Source: Toxoplasma gondii ME49
Taxonomy: Eukaryota > Apicomplexa > Conoidasida > Eucoccidiorida > Sarcocystidae
Direction of reading: 5' to 3'
Length of the DNA: 64,000 nucleotides
Assembly: GCF_000006565.2 (NCBI RefSeq)
Contig: NC_031478.1
Span: 1,843,874 to 1,907,873, forward strand
The notes beneath the pieces were generated by a model that ran no database searches, was not told the DNA's origin, and saw only the letters and a list, made by a program, of their open reading frames with translations. Positions 35,381 through 46,427 of the stretch are shown here, in pieces. Position 1 is the stretch's first letter; every line of letters starts with the position of its first letter. A program made the position numbers and the translations under genes.

Positions 35381-37057
35381 GGGCCTTTCTAGGGAACGAA
35401 CGCACAGAGGTGGAGTGGAGCGTGAGGAAACAACGCGGAAGTTGGAAGGAGAGGAAGCTGCCACGAAGACCTACTAAGCGACTGCGTGGTGTAGCACAAG
35501 ATGTGGAACCGGAGAATGCGTTTCCCATGACCGGAAAAACCCGGCGGCGCAGCAGATCCGCTGAGAGCTGCGAAACGAACACATGCTTTTGATAGAGAGC
35601 GAGACACCGGCCGCTCTGATTTCGCCGTCTATTTCGAATGCATGCACACAACGGAAACGCGGCAGAGACCACGTCTATTTTCTCAGGAAAGCCGCGCCAC
35701 TGTTCTCACAGATCTTTAGGCAGGTTCTAGGTTTGCTCGCGCAGATGCCTTCTCGAGAGACTCCCAGAAGGGCGGCTTTCCTGGAGCACGTTTCAACAGA
35801 CAGCAAGTCGCACTTCGTCAAGACGTCGTGTTAGCCTGCGTTGTTGTGGTAGAACGACCTTTCTTGCGTTTGCACGGTGGATTTCGACTACTTTTGTTCT
35901 GGCTAGAAACCCCAACCGTACTTCCAGGAGGTCTGCTCCCAAGCGACTGCTATTTATAATCGAGGGAGATTTCTGAGAACTTCAAACACACTGAAACTCG
36001 AATCCAGTCCAGCTCTAGGCAGCGAGAACCCGCCCCCTGTCGTTCCTATCGGCAGTAGAGGGAGAGACTCCGAGGGTGGCGCAGAAACAAACACTCGTGG
36101 CATTTCCCCGCTACGGCACTCTCCCGAAGAGGGAAACAGCGCCTTGCATTCACCCGGAATGTCTCATTCTGGCACTGTTAGCCACGGAAAAATGACCTTT
36201 TTTGCGTTTAGAAGAGTGTGACGGAGTCAGACAATCACTTGGCATTTTTCATACTGAACAGAACCTAACTGAAATTCACGCGGCACGAACGCGGTCTCCT
36301 ACTTCCTAGTCCCAGAAGGAAACTCTCTCGGTCTGATCCTGCGTATGCATTCTTTCTGCCGCGGGTGTGCCTCCCTGCATCAAGGTCTGTGTCAACGATC
36401 TAGAGACTATCGACGCATACATCGAGGATCTAGTAGACAAACGGGCTGTGCGGAGTTCCTTCGGTCGTTCTTCAGTGTTTGTCTCTGATGTGCGTGTCTC
36501 GACATCGCTCGAGGGAAGCCCCACTGTCAGGTGACGCCGACAGGCGTTCTTGAGAACAGACTCTGGGATCGAGGAAATAACTTGCGCGGCAACTGAAGGC
36601 TACTCGACCTCACAAAGGCGCATCAGCCGTAGAAATTGAGCTGGTGTCTTTCAGAAATGCAAACTAGGCTGCGTCATGCCCTGGATGCTAACGATATCGC
36701 CGCTTAGCACCCGTTTCGGCTCTTTGAGAGCGCAGTTTGGCCTGGCTGATGCGCCGGCGAGAACCCCAGGGCAAGGTGCGCCTCCGGGAGAAAAAGTTGT
36801 TTTTTAATCTGCTTGGAGGCCGCGCCAAAGAAACTCGACTTTTGCGGCAAACCCCGGAACAGTCGAAGCGCGAGAAACGAGCAGTCGGTTTGTTCGATGC
36901 TCAGAGACCGCCGCAGCACCGAGGTCTCTCCACCGTGAGGAACAGAGGAAGCCGACGGCCCTAAGCAGTCCCGCTACGCAAACCTGCAGCCGTCGAAAAA
37001 AAAGAGGCAGAGGTCCTTTCACCTCTAGAATTCGAGCGGAGCCCAGCACCAAGTAAA
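35381..37057. other. Convergent intergenic region after FabD
   Basis: This lies between the FabD stop and the stop of the minus-strand RAP gene, so mostly 3' UTR sequence is expected. Open frames are short and featureless. I see no gene. Confidence 0.5.
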
Positions 37058-40000
37058 CTAGTCTAGAGAGAAGAGAAAGTGAAGTTCTCTTTGGAGCTGC
37101 ATGAAGGCCGCCTCGCGGACCGCCCTGTAGTGGGAGACCTGTTTGAGTCTCTGGTCTTCCGCTCTCGTCTTCTTTTCTCGCGACTCTTCTCCAGGTTTCT
37201 CCCAGAGCAGCTGCACTTGTCGTTTTCTTCCGCCTTGCCTAGGGTGGCTCTCCTCTCCACTGACGCATGCGGCTGAGACGAGAAAGGCGTCTTCGCTCTC
37301 TCCCTCTGAAGCCGCGAGCGAAGGAGACGACGCACTAGATTCTGGCAAGTCTGTCACCGGCGAAAACGCAGCTGGGAAGAGCGTCTCGGAACAGCCGAGC
37401 AGTGCGTCTTGAGGCTGCCCAGAAAACGTTGTGCCAACGGACGAGGAGGACGCAGACAAGTCGGAAGAAGCAGAAAAAAGAGCAGAGGTGGACGCGTAGG
37501 CGCGAAGAAAGGAAGAGAGAGGAGGAGACAGAGGAAAAAGCCCCCGGCACTGGGCTAGCCGCTCTTGAATCCACTTGCCGTTGTCTCGCTTCAGTCGCTC
37601 CTTCACCTGACAACGCAGAAATGAGAAGGCACCAGACCGACGAGACGCAAACTGAAGTCCCCCCCCAGAGAAAGACGGAACGTCAGGAAGAGAGCGAAGA
37701 AAAACTCGAGAAGCTGAGGTGTGAACGCGAGGAAAAACTAAGACGCGATCCTGTGGATCCAAGAGACGGAAACCGACGGTCGACGCAGCGAAGGAAGTTT
37801 CCGACGAAAGGAAAAAGATGAATTAGAGGAAGGAGAGAACCCCGCCCCCCCAAACACACACACGTGCACAAGAAGGAAAACGAAAAAAAGATAGGAAAAA
37901 GGAAGCAAGTCCCTCACCCGTGGAAGCACTCGCAGCGGAGAACTCCCCGTCGTTCACTGTCTTTTGCTACTTCCTCTCTCTTGTTCTATTTTTTGCCCAT
38001 CGTTTTCTCCACTTTTGGCCGTCTTGTTCTTTGTCTTTTCTGTGCAGAACTCCGGCACCGTCGAACCTCCCGCGGCCTCACCTGCTCCTGCAGAAGAACG
38101 ACGACGCGCCAGTCACGAACTTCTTGCAGAAACTTGATTTTCATGGCGACTGCTGCTGAGAGCCTCGGACCCTCTGGCGTCTCTGGACTTCCCGCGCTGA
38201 AGTCTGGAAAAGATGTTTGCATTTCGCGGCGAATGAGGCCCTCGAGCACTTCGTTCTCCGCCTCGGTTGTGGCCGCCTCGCGTCCTCTCTCTCTCTCCTT
38301 CTTCCTGGCAGCGCCTCCAGAGTGCCCTACCTCGCGGCTCCGCGCGCGCTCCTCCAGAAGCACCCAGAGAGAAGAGCGGCAAGTGGAGGAGCCTGAACTG
38401 GAGGCGCGAGGGAGAAGCAGAATACCCACCCTCCACACTGGGTTCCCCCAGCTCAGCGAGTACTCTTCTTCTTCCGGGACGTTCGGCAGAAAGCCGCCAG
38501 ACGGGAGCGCGGCAGCCAGAGCGAGAGACGAGAAAGGCCGCAGGGGACGTGCCAGAGACTCTGACGACCGCCGAAGAACTGTTCGCGCCGCAGACGCATC
38601 GGACGGGCAGTGCGGACTTATGTCCAGCGTTTTTCTGCAGACCATACGCGACGGAAACATGCAGGAAGACGAGAGAGAGACAGCGTCCAAGGAACTGCAT
38701 GCAGGAGAGAGGGCGCACCAGCGTACGCGCGAACGAAAGCGTGTGGGCGCTTTTCTACTGCATCGGGGGCACAACTCACAATTTAAAAGAGATGAACAGG
38801 TTCACAAGAAGGGAACAAGAAGAGCCAGGTCTCTCCTCCTGTTCCCCTGGCGGGAGTCTAGACGAGACCGAGCCCCAATTCGCGTTGACTGTGCACAACA
38901 CAGGGGAGAAACAGGAACCGAGCGCGCAGCAGAGGCTCGAAAGAGAGAACAGATGCATTCGGGGAGAAAAAGACGAGGCACACAAGGCACGCGAAAGGAA
39001 TGAGGAAGGCGAAAGCGCTGTCTTTTCCGGGGGCATCTGAGCATCAGTTCGACTAGAAAGAGAAGACGAAGGAGAAATGCAGAGTTCGGAAGCGAGGACT
39101 GGTTCTGCGACCTCCGAAAGGGACAGAGAGAAAACGAAGCCGTCTTCCGTTTGGAGAAGAAAAACAGGACTTTACTCAGACTCGAGTTTGCAGCTGGCCA
39201 GTGCACCAGTATGAGTCAACTCCCCTTTGCTTTCTGTCCACCGCCGCGCCTTCTCGTCGAGGCGACTCTCTCCGAAAGAGAACCCCCAAAGAAAGGGAGG
39301 CCGGGGCCTTGAGCCTCGAGCGAGAAGGCGCAGAACTGTTCCCCACTCGCTCTCGAGAGTTCCGCAGTTCGCTCTTCGCTTGCTCCCCCAGTTCGCTTTT
39401 TCCGGCGCCTCAGAACTCACTGAAAGAAAGACGCGGCAGCGAGACGACCGAGCAGAGCGCCCAAGTCCTCCTCCACCGTCGAGGGCGCCTGAGAGGGAGA
39501 GACGCACGAACGACTCTGAACACTGTTTCTGTGGCTCGCTGCTGAAGGACATCGAGTCCGCTGCCATTTGGAATCCCAGGCGTCGGACTGGGAGGGATGG
39601 GCTTTTCAGCGACAAGTTGAAAGTTAGATTGAGGACCCATTCTGGCGCCGAAAAGAGACGCGGCCTTCAAACTCGACGACAGACAGGTGCCCGGTCTTCG
39701 ATTACCCTCGAGGCTTTTGACAGCTGGAGTTCTGCTGTCGCTCGCGTTGAGCAGCGAAAACGCTTTGCCAACTCGTTTTGAGGCTTTCAGGCGCATGCAC
39801 CTGCGGCCGAGGAGACACGGTGCTTGCCTGAACCGAGACGCGGGGAGTACGAAAAAGGCGGATGTCCGCAGAGTTGTTCGCGATCCAGAAGCGACAAGAC
39901 AGCGAAGACGCGAAGCGTCTCTCCCTCGACTTTCCTTCTCTCTCGACTTACCGTCCGCTTGTCGCCAGCGCGCCAGGCTGCAGAAATATTGCACAGAGAT

Positions 40001-41493
40001 GGCAGAGAGGAGAAAGTCGGAGATGAGATGCAGCGGAAAGAAAGGACTGAAAGGGGAAGGCGCAAGGAATCCGAGGAGAGAACGAAATTCGAGTCACGAG
40101 ACCCGAGGCGACAGACACAGGAAGAGACAAACAAGAGAGAACGAGAACTGCCGGAAGGAAAGAAGACGCAGAGGAGACAAACAGGACAAAGGGAGCAGTG
40201 GGCCGCGTCGACAACCCCACAAACCGCAGAAAACTCAAAAGATGAAAACCGACCAAGGGACAGTCCGCGAAACGTCGGACGTCTCGTCCCAGAGAGGAAA
40301 GAAGACAAAAGAGAGAATACAAAATGGAAAAGGAAGACATCGGCGCAATGCGAATTTACTTCTCTATATGCATGCATGACCCAGGAGTGAGAGACGCTAT
40401 GATGGATCCACCTCGTGATCATTAACGACTCCGTCTGTGACTCTGCAAGCAGCCACGAAAGCATTTAGAACTGCAGAAGAAAGTGAAACGCATGCAAGAG
40501 TCGTCTTCAGCATTTTTCCATATAGACATTTATACATAATTTATATGCATCCCTACCTAGACTTAGACGCTCAAACCGCCAGTGCCTTACACATGCATAT
40601 ATTTATATATATATATATATAACGCATTCATTTATACACGGATACCTGTAGGCAGGCGCTTACGAAAGCAATACCTTTACTACAGACACGAAAGTCTGGA
40701 TGGCTTGGGAACCGTGAACTCGCGGAACTTCTCCTTCTTACTCAATTGCAGTTCGGCGAGCACAGAGCCTCTTAAGGCGGTGTTCAAGATTCCTTCTTCT
40801 GTGTGCAGCTGCCTGCGCACCAAGTCGAATTCAGCGCATGCGTCGACGACTTGTGGACTTCTCGCAAGCCACCAACGCTTTTCTGGGCTCGCCGCGGCCT
40901 GTTCCGAGAAGCAAATTTCTCTGTGGTTCCGTGACGAGACGAGCGCAGATGCCCCGCCCTCGTCTTCGTCTGCACCCTGCGCAGAGACAGAGCGCGACGC
41001 GAGCGGGAGGGGAGACGAAAAAGGAGAGAAAAACGCAGACAGAGACGCAGAACTGGACGACTCAGAGGCAGGAGAAACAACCGGAGTCCGATGAAGCAGC
41101 TGAAAGAACTCTCTTGCGAGAACTGGGTCCTTGGTGCGAAGGTGGGCGAGAGCTTGGAAAAAACGACGTTGCGACTCAGGAGACGCTTGAAGATCCGCAA
41201 AGTGAGACGCACTACAACAAAGTAAAGAACAAACACAACATGCAGAATAACCATGAAACACAGACGAGAGAGCGAAAACAGAAACAACGCGCGACAAACA
41301 AATATACCTCCACATACATACGCATATATATATGTATATATAGACATATATATACACACATTCCTACACTTTTTTATGAATGTGCATACAGAGATGCATA
41401 TTTATACACCAAAACGGATATATATATATATATATATATATAAGTAGGCACACGCCTAAACATACATACATACTTGCGGACCTTTGTGCGTCA

Positions 41494-41524
<31 letters not shown>

Positions 41525-44500
41525 AGCATATGTGCATATGCACAAGTGAGTTGAAGTAATTCTCACCAGAATTCGACGATGGGGGTCCCCAGTTTTCTCA
41601 CCCATTTCCATCTCTCTCCCGCGACCAGAGCCCAGAAGATTTTGACAAGATCTTCTGTGTTTGGTTGCTCCACGCGCTCCTCCCACAATCCTGCGCAGAT
41701 GCTCTCGAAGAGCATTTGGTACACGCTCGGTCGCTCTTCTTCTTCCTCTTCTTCTTCTTCCTCTTCTTCTTCGTCGTTTCTGTCCACCCAGCTCTCACAT
41801 GCTTCAGATCTGCTGTCAGCCAAAACGGAAAGCGCCTCGGTCATGCAGAACTCCTTTCCTTGTCGCGCTGCTTCCCCTCTTCCTTCATGTTCCACATATC
41901 CCCTGTCTCTCGCGTCTCCCATCTCTGCCCTTTCTCTTTTGTCTCTCGCGTCTCCCATCGCTGTCCTTTCTCTTTTGTCTCTCGCGTCGCCTTCGCGTCG
42001 GCTGTCCCCGAGACTTTCCCCAGGACTTGCGTTTTTCTCTGAAGGCTCCTGGAGAGCTCGGAGCCTCGCAGCTTCTTGGGGCTGCCGGCGGAGGAGTTGC
42101 TGCGACGCGAGGACGAAGGAAATTTCTGCGGCGTCTGCGGGGCAGAGGAGACCTGTGCTGCGGCGCAGGCGGTGGAGAACTGCTGCGGCGAGCGCGGGAG
42201 AGACCAGCAGTCCAGTTTGTCTGCATGCAGAGACGAGGAGCACGAGCTGCGGCATAGACAACTGGCGAAAGAGAGAAGCAGAAGTCTGCCGCGCGAACGC
42301 CGCAGTGCGCGACCCAGGGGCAGACCCCAGAGACGATCTCGCATCCACCTCTGCTGAGACACGAGGAGGAGAAAAAGAAGCAGAAAGATAAGGCGAGAGA
42401 GGAGAAGAAGGGGAAGGAGAGAGCAGCGGATCCGCGGGTGAGGCAGAGTGAGGACTGCCCAGCGAAGATCCAGCACTCGAAAGCGCGGGAGACTCGACAG
42501 ACGCGCTGGCGAGTGAACGCCTCATCACCTGCCGAAACAGGACTCGTCGTTCCACGCTCTCGAGCGCCAGGAGACAGAGGACGAGAGGCAGCGGCGTCTC
42601 CGCCTTCCGTGATAGCCCCAGAGTCATCCAACCACGCATCAGAGACAAGAGACTCGCTGGAGAGGGCAAACGCGGCCGTTCGACGGACGCCGAGGACTCC
42701 GAGGAAGCCTCGCTGGAATTTCTAAAAGAAGACTGGAGAGACGAATCACGAGAAGAGCGTAGAGACGACTGAGCCACAGACTGCGACGACGTCTCGAGAA
42801 AAAGGTCTGGAGAGGAGTCGGCGATTCGACTGGCGTCGTTCCCGCCCAGAAGCAGCAGGCGCGCACCGGGAGCGAGCATCAGCTGCTCTCCCGCGAGCGA
42901 GATCCCCTTTTCCTCAGATTCTGCTGTGCGACCTTCGACGAAAAGCACGGCGCGACAGGCGTCGAACGCAAGGCGTCTGTACACCTGAAGGACGGCGAGG
43001 AGCGCCTTCTTCTCGGCGGCGAGCGCCGCGCGGAGGGTCTCGAGGGCGCCGACGCCGCCGCCGGCGCCAGGGCGCGTGAGCTCGAGAAATTGGTGGAGCT
43101 GCATGCGCGGGAGCTGGTGTGGAAGCGCCTGTGCGAAGGCGAAACGCGCCTGGGAGCCGTGACTCACTCCGAGGCGCGCCAGCACCCGCGCGGCAGTCAG
43201 AAACAACTCCGGCGAGAGTCGCTTCAACGCCTCTGGACTCGCGGCGCAGCGCGCCAGAAACTCCCGCTTCAAGTCCGCGTTCGGCTTATAGACGGAGAAC
43301 AATGCCCCCAGCTCCGCGACAGAGACCTCGAACGGAACGCGCCCGAAGCGGCTCTGGACGCGGTGCCGGAGCGCCTGAAGGAGGCGCTTTGCGCGGGTCT
43401 CGTACAGCGGGTGTCCGCTGGCCAAGTCGAGCGCTTCGCCTCGAGAGAAGACGTCTTCTTTTTCTCCGAGAAGGAGACCTGCGCCGCGGGGAAGGGCGGA
43501 GTGCTCGAGTCTCTGCATGTTTCGACTCAAGTCAAAGCGTTGCCGGCAGACGAGGAGGGTATGGAGGAGCGGCAGGAGGGCGGCGTCGCTGAGGAAGGGA
43601 ACAGCAAGAAGAAGCGCTTCTGCAATCTCCGCAAAGACCTGGGCGTTTAGACACCCGAGACGCGTGAGAAGCAGCAGAAGCGCTGTGAGTGCATGCGGAC
43701 TCGCCGAGGAGACCCAGTCGGGCAGGAGGCGCTCGAGAGCGCAAGCGAGCAGCGCTGTGTCGAGGTCGACACTCCAGAGTGCGTTGTTTTCTGTCTGCGA
43801 ACGGGATGCAAGAGCGTTCTCCGAGTCGCGGTTCGACACCGTGGGCTCCGCGACGAGAGTCAGTGCATGCAGCAGAGCGAGCAGCTCAGCCTCTTCGATG
43901 CGGGTCGCGCGAGGAGACAACAGGAAGACGAAAACGCCCTCCCAGAGACGCTGTGCAGACTCGCCAGACACACCGTCCAGGAGGCGCGCCGGGTGCCGGC
44001 AGAGGCGCAGGAGGAGGGCGAGAGAGGCCTCGACTTGCTGCGGCTCTTCGAGGAGTGAAGCGAGGGCCGGGGGAGCGAGAAGGAGATCCACGAGCGACTG
44101 AAGCAGGGGCCGCGATCGCGAGCTCGAGAGCGCGAGCAGAAAGTCCACGCAAGAAGCCAACACACGTGGAGACAATGCGAACTTCAGCCGGTGCAGCGAA
44201 CGCGCAAAAAGATGCACAAGCGGATGGCCCTCGACAAGCGCCAGAGACGCCGGAGACGCATGCTCCAAGAGGTCTCGCTGTCGAGATAGAAACGTAGCCA
44301 GACGAAGAAACTCCGGCAGCGCCAAACACTGAAGCCGAGCAGAACCGGCGAAGGGTGGCGGCACAGAGGAAGCAGGAAACGAGCACGCAGGAGACGACGA
44401 ATAAGAGGGAAGAGAAGACGAAGAGGAAGAGACACAGAGATCTCCATGCACCTCCGGTGAAGAGAAGGACAAATTGGAGGAGGTCCCAGACCTGGAGGGT

Positions 44501-45429
44501 GCATGCAGTCGGTTTGGCGTCTGCATGAGCTGCGCGAGGTAAAGGTCCAGGCGGCTCTTCATCTCGCGTTCTGCGCCGCTCTGCGTGTATTCCATATCTC
44601 GTCTGTTTTCTCCGCTTTGTTCTGGAGCTGAAGAACACCGCGCATGCTCAGAGGCCTCCAAGTCCAGATCGAGAGCTTCTCTCATCTGCGCTCTGACGCG
44701 GTGTTTTTCATGTGGGGTGTAACGTCTTTCGAGGTCGAACATGAGGCTCTTCTCTCTGCGCGCTCCAACATCTTCCCCTTTCTTCTTCTTTTCTTTGTTC
44801 TCGGATATCAGAAACTCGGCTGCTTCTTCGACACCTTGGAACAGCGGGGCTTCTCTGCCTGGCGCCTCAGTCTGCATGCGCCATCTGGACGCTTCAGCTC
44901 CTCCACAGATGCGCTGTGCGGACGACCAGCCTCTGTCGCCTTCTCGAATGTCTCCTCTTTTCGTCGACTCTCGACGCCTCGGTTCGCTCGTCTCCGTCGC
45001 TCGCGGACTCCCTGCTCGCGCCTGTTCCTCCCTGCATGCATGCGCGACGGAACGGCGTCGCGGTGGGGCTGCGGCGAACGAGGCGCGGAGAGAGAGCGAG
45101 AAGGCAGACGGCAGAGGAGGCCTCCGAGAGAAGCCAAGCAGAGGCGAAGGCGAACGGGGAGAGACAGGAGACAGAAGAAACTGAAGGAAGGTACGCCCAC
45201 CCCACGGCGCAGAAGAAGCTCTCTGTGCAAGTGCTATGGTAGACGGAGACGGAGACGGAGAAGAAGAAGACGAAGAGAAAAGAGAAGAAGACGAACAAGA
45301 GAAAGAAGAAGAAAAGGAAGGAGATCGAGAAGAGGAAACGAGAAAGAGGGAACAACGACGACGATGCCCCCATCGAGGGGGGCACTGAGAGCGGATCTGC
45401 ATCCCGCAGAGGCTGTCTACGGAACGCAT
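37058..45429 (-). CDS. RAP-domain / FASTK-like organellar RNA-binding protein
   Basis: Six exons keep frame: 45429-41567, 41211-40742, 39977-39952 (26 nt), 39827-39706, 38634-38082 and 37606-37058, about 1860 residues. The first 140 residues are rich in Ser and Arg and nearly devoid of acids, which suggests mitochondrial (or other organelle) targeting. Residues about 370-1280 are leucine/alanine-rich helical repeats (for example VDLLLALSSSRSRPLLQSLVD, SPELFLTAARVLARLG and NTEDLVKIFWALVAG) like the heptatricopeptide repeats of FASTK and RAP proteins. An acidic run sits near residue 1245. Near the C terminus GNPVWRVGILLLP and MKIKFLQEVRDWRVVVLLQEQ resemble the strand-helix-strand of a RAP domain, interrupted by a charged insert. 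Such proteins process or stabilise mitochondrial RNA and rRNA fragments. The helical repeats are clear; the RAP call is moderate. Confidence 0.75.
40604..40622. repeat. (TA)n microsatellite, RAP gene intron 2
   Basis: A TA dinucleotide run in a locally AT-rich stretch (about 40500-40625) inside the second intron of the minus-strand RAP gene. Confidence 0.8.
41320..41524. repeat. Cluster of (TA)n and CATA repeats, RAP gene intron 1
   Basis: Three TA-type runs (about 41324-41354, 41418-41442 and 41497-41524), separated by CATA/CACA-rich sequence, lie in the first intron of the RAP gene. They begin just downstream of its donor site (read on the minus strand). The composition contrasts sharply with the GC-rich flanking exons. 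Confidence 0.85.
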
Positions 45430-45797
45430 GTACCGGAAAACGACGCGTCAGCAAAGCAAATCGACATTTGCACGACTTTTTTTTATCATCGACCGCGAAT
45501 GACGATATTCCGTCGGAAGCCACACCAAGGCGCCCTCCACCTCTTGCAGACTGAAACTGCGAGAAGGGAGAGAGAAGAACAAAGTCCCCAGAGAAAGAAA
45601 GCTTGCTCAACGAACAGACACGACCCTCAGGTCGAATACGCAAAGAAAACCTCCGGCAAACACAAGAAATCCCAAGGACGACGAAGCGAAGAAAGCGGAA
45701 GAGGAGAGAGAAGAAGACATGCAAGGGGAAGAAACATCAGCAAAAGAAACAGCCGCCAAGCCGACTGGAAGGCGGGAGTCGAGGAGACTTCTTTGGC
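45430..45797 (-). other. Short MED31-RAP intergenic spacer
   Basis: Only 368 bases separate the MED31 stop codon from the RAP-protein start codon on the same strand. This short spacer must accommodate the MED31 3' UTR and the RAP 5' leader and promoter, unless those overlap the neighbouring coding sequence. The RAP ATG lies in GTACATGCG. Confidence 0.6.
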
Positions 45798-46427
45798 CTA
45801 GATTTTATTTTTGTCGCATGCAAAGTAGAGCCAGTGGAGTCGCAAGGTCTGGTCAAGGACGGCGACGACGTCTTCGCGTTCCAGTCGGTCGCGGATTTCT
45901 TCTTTCTGGACGAGGTCGAGGACTCCGAGACAAACTGGAAAGAGCAAGTGTTGGACGTACGGCGGATGTCGCCAGTAGTCCAGATAATGTAGGTAGGCGA
46001 CGAAGCGCGGATCTTGGAAATAACGCTCTTTCTGCAAATGTCGGAGGTAGTACGGATTCGCGAGGGCCTGTACGAACTCACACTCTGCCTCGAAACGCAG
46101 AAGATTCATCGCCGCGTTCTCCTCCCACAGAGACAAGTGAGGAGGAACAGGGACGACGCAGGTCCCCGAGAAGCCCAGATGCTGCTCCGACCGCTCCCGT
46201 CCCTCTCTCTCTTGACCTCTCTCTGCTTCTTTCTCGTTCTCTGCTTCTTTCTCGTTCTCTGCTTCTTTCTCGTTCTCTGCTTCTTTCCCTGTCGCTTTCT
46301 GGGCGGCAGGAGTTGGCTGTTCGCCAGAGTTTGTGGCCTCGGACTCTGGGTGTGCCGCGCGTTCTTCCAGCTTCTTCTCTGCGCCTTCTTGCGGACTGTC
46401 GGCGCCACTGCCGGCAGAGAGACTCAT
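45798..46427 (-). CDS. MED31: Mediator complex subunit 31 (MED31/SOH1)
   Basis: A single exon encoding 209 residues from ATG 46427; upstream in-frame sequence lacks any ATG. The C-terminal half is a near-complete MED31 domain. It starts LRFEAECEFVQALANPYYLRHL, continues YFQDPRFVAYLHYLDYWRHPPYVQHLLFP, and ends CLGVLDLVQKEEIRDRL and LDQTLRLHWLYF. This four-helix module docks in the Mediator middle/head and contacts MED7. The N-terminal half is an acidic, disordered extension absent from yeast and human MED31. It contains a six-residue KEAENE tandem repeat. MED31 is among the few Mediator subunits easily recognised in apicomplexans, which makes this a confident call. Confidence 0.93.
   Translation of the reverse strand: MSLSAGSGADSPQEGAEKKLEERAAHPESEATNSGEQPTPAAQKATGKEAENEKEAENEKEAENEKEAERGQEREGRERSEQHLGFSGTCVVPVPPHLSLWEENAAMNLLRFEAECEFVQALANPYYLRHLQKERYFQDPRFVAYLHYLDYWRHPPYVQHLLFPVCLGVLDLVQKEEIRDRLEREDVVAVLDQTLRLHWLYFACDKNKI
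46221..46292 (-). repeat. 18-bp coding tandem repeat in MED31
   Basis: Three near-identical copies plus a diverged fourth of an 18-bp unit encode KEAENE-KEAENE-KEAENE-KEAERG in the disordered N-terminal extension of MED31. The unit is a multiple of three, so copy-number change keeps frame. Confidence 0.9.

Noticed and set aside
41320..41524. CRISPR array or satellite
   Set aside because: The repeats are simple TA/CATA microsatellites without spacers of uniform length.
44644..45801. Long plus-strand Arg-rich frame
   Set aside because: This is the complement of the Ser/Arg-rich N-terminal exon of the RAP protein; the Arg richness arises from the opposite strand's Ser codons.
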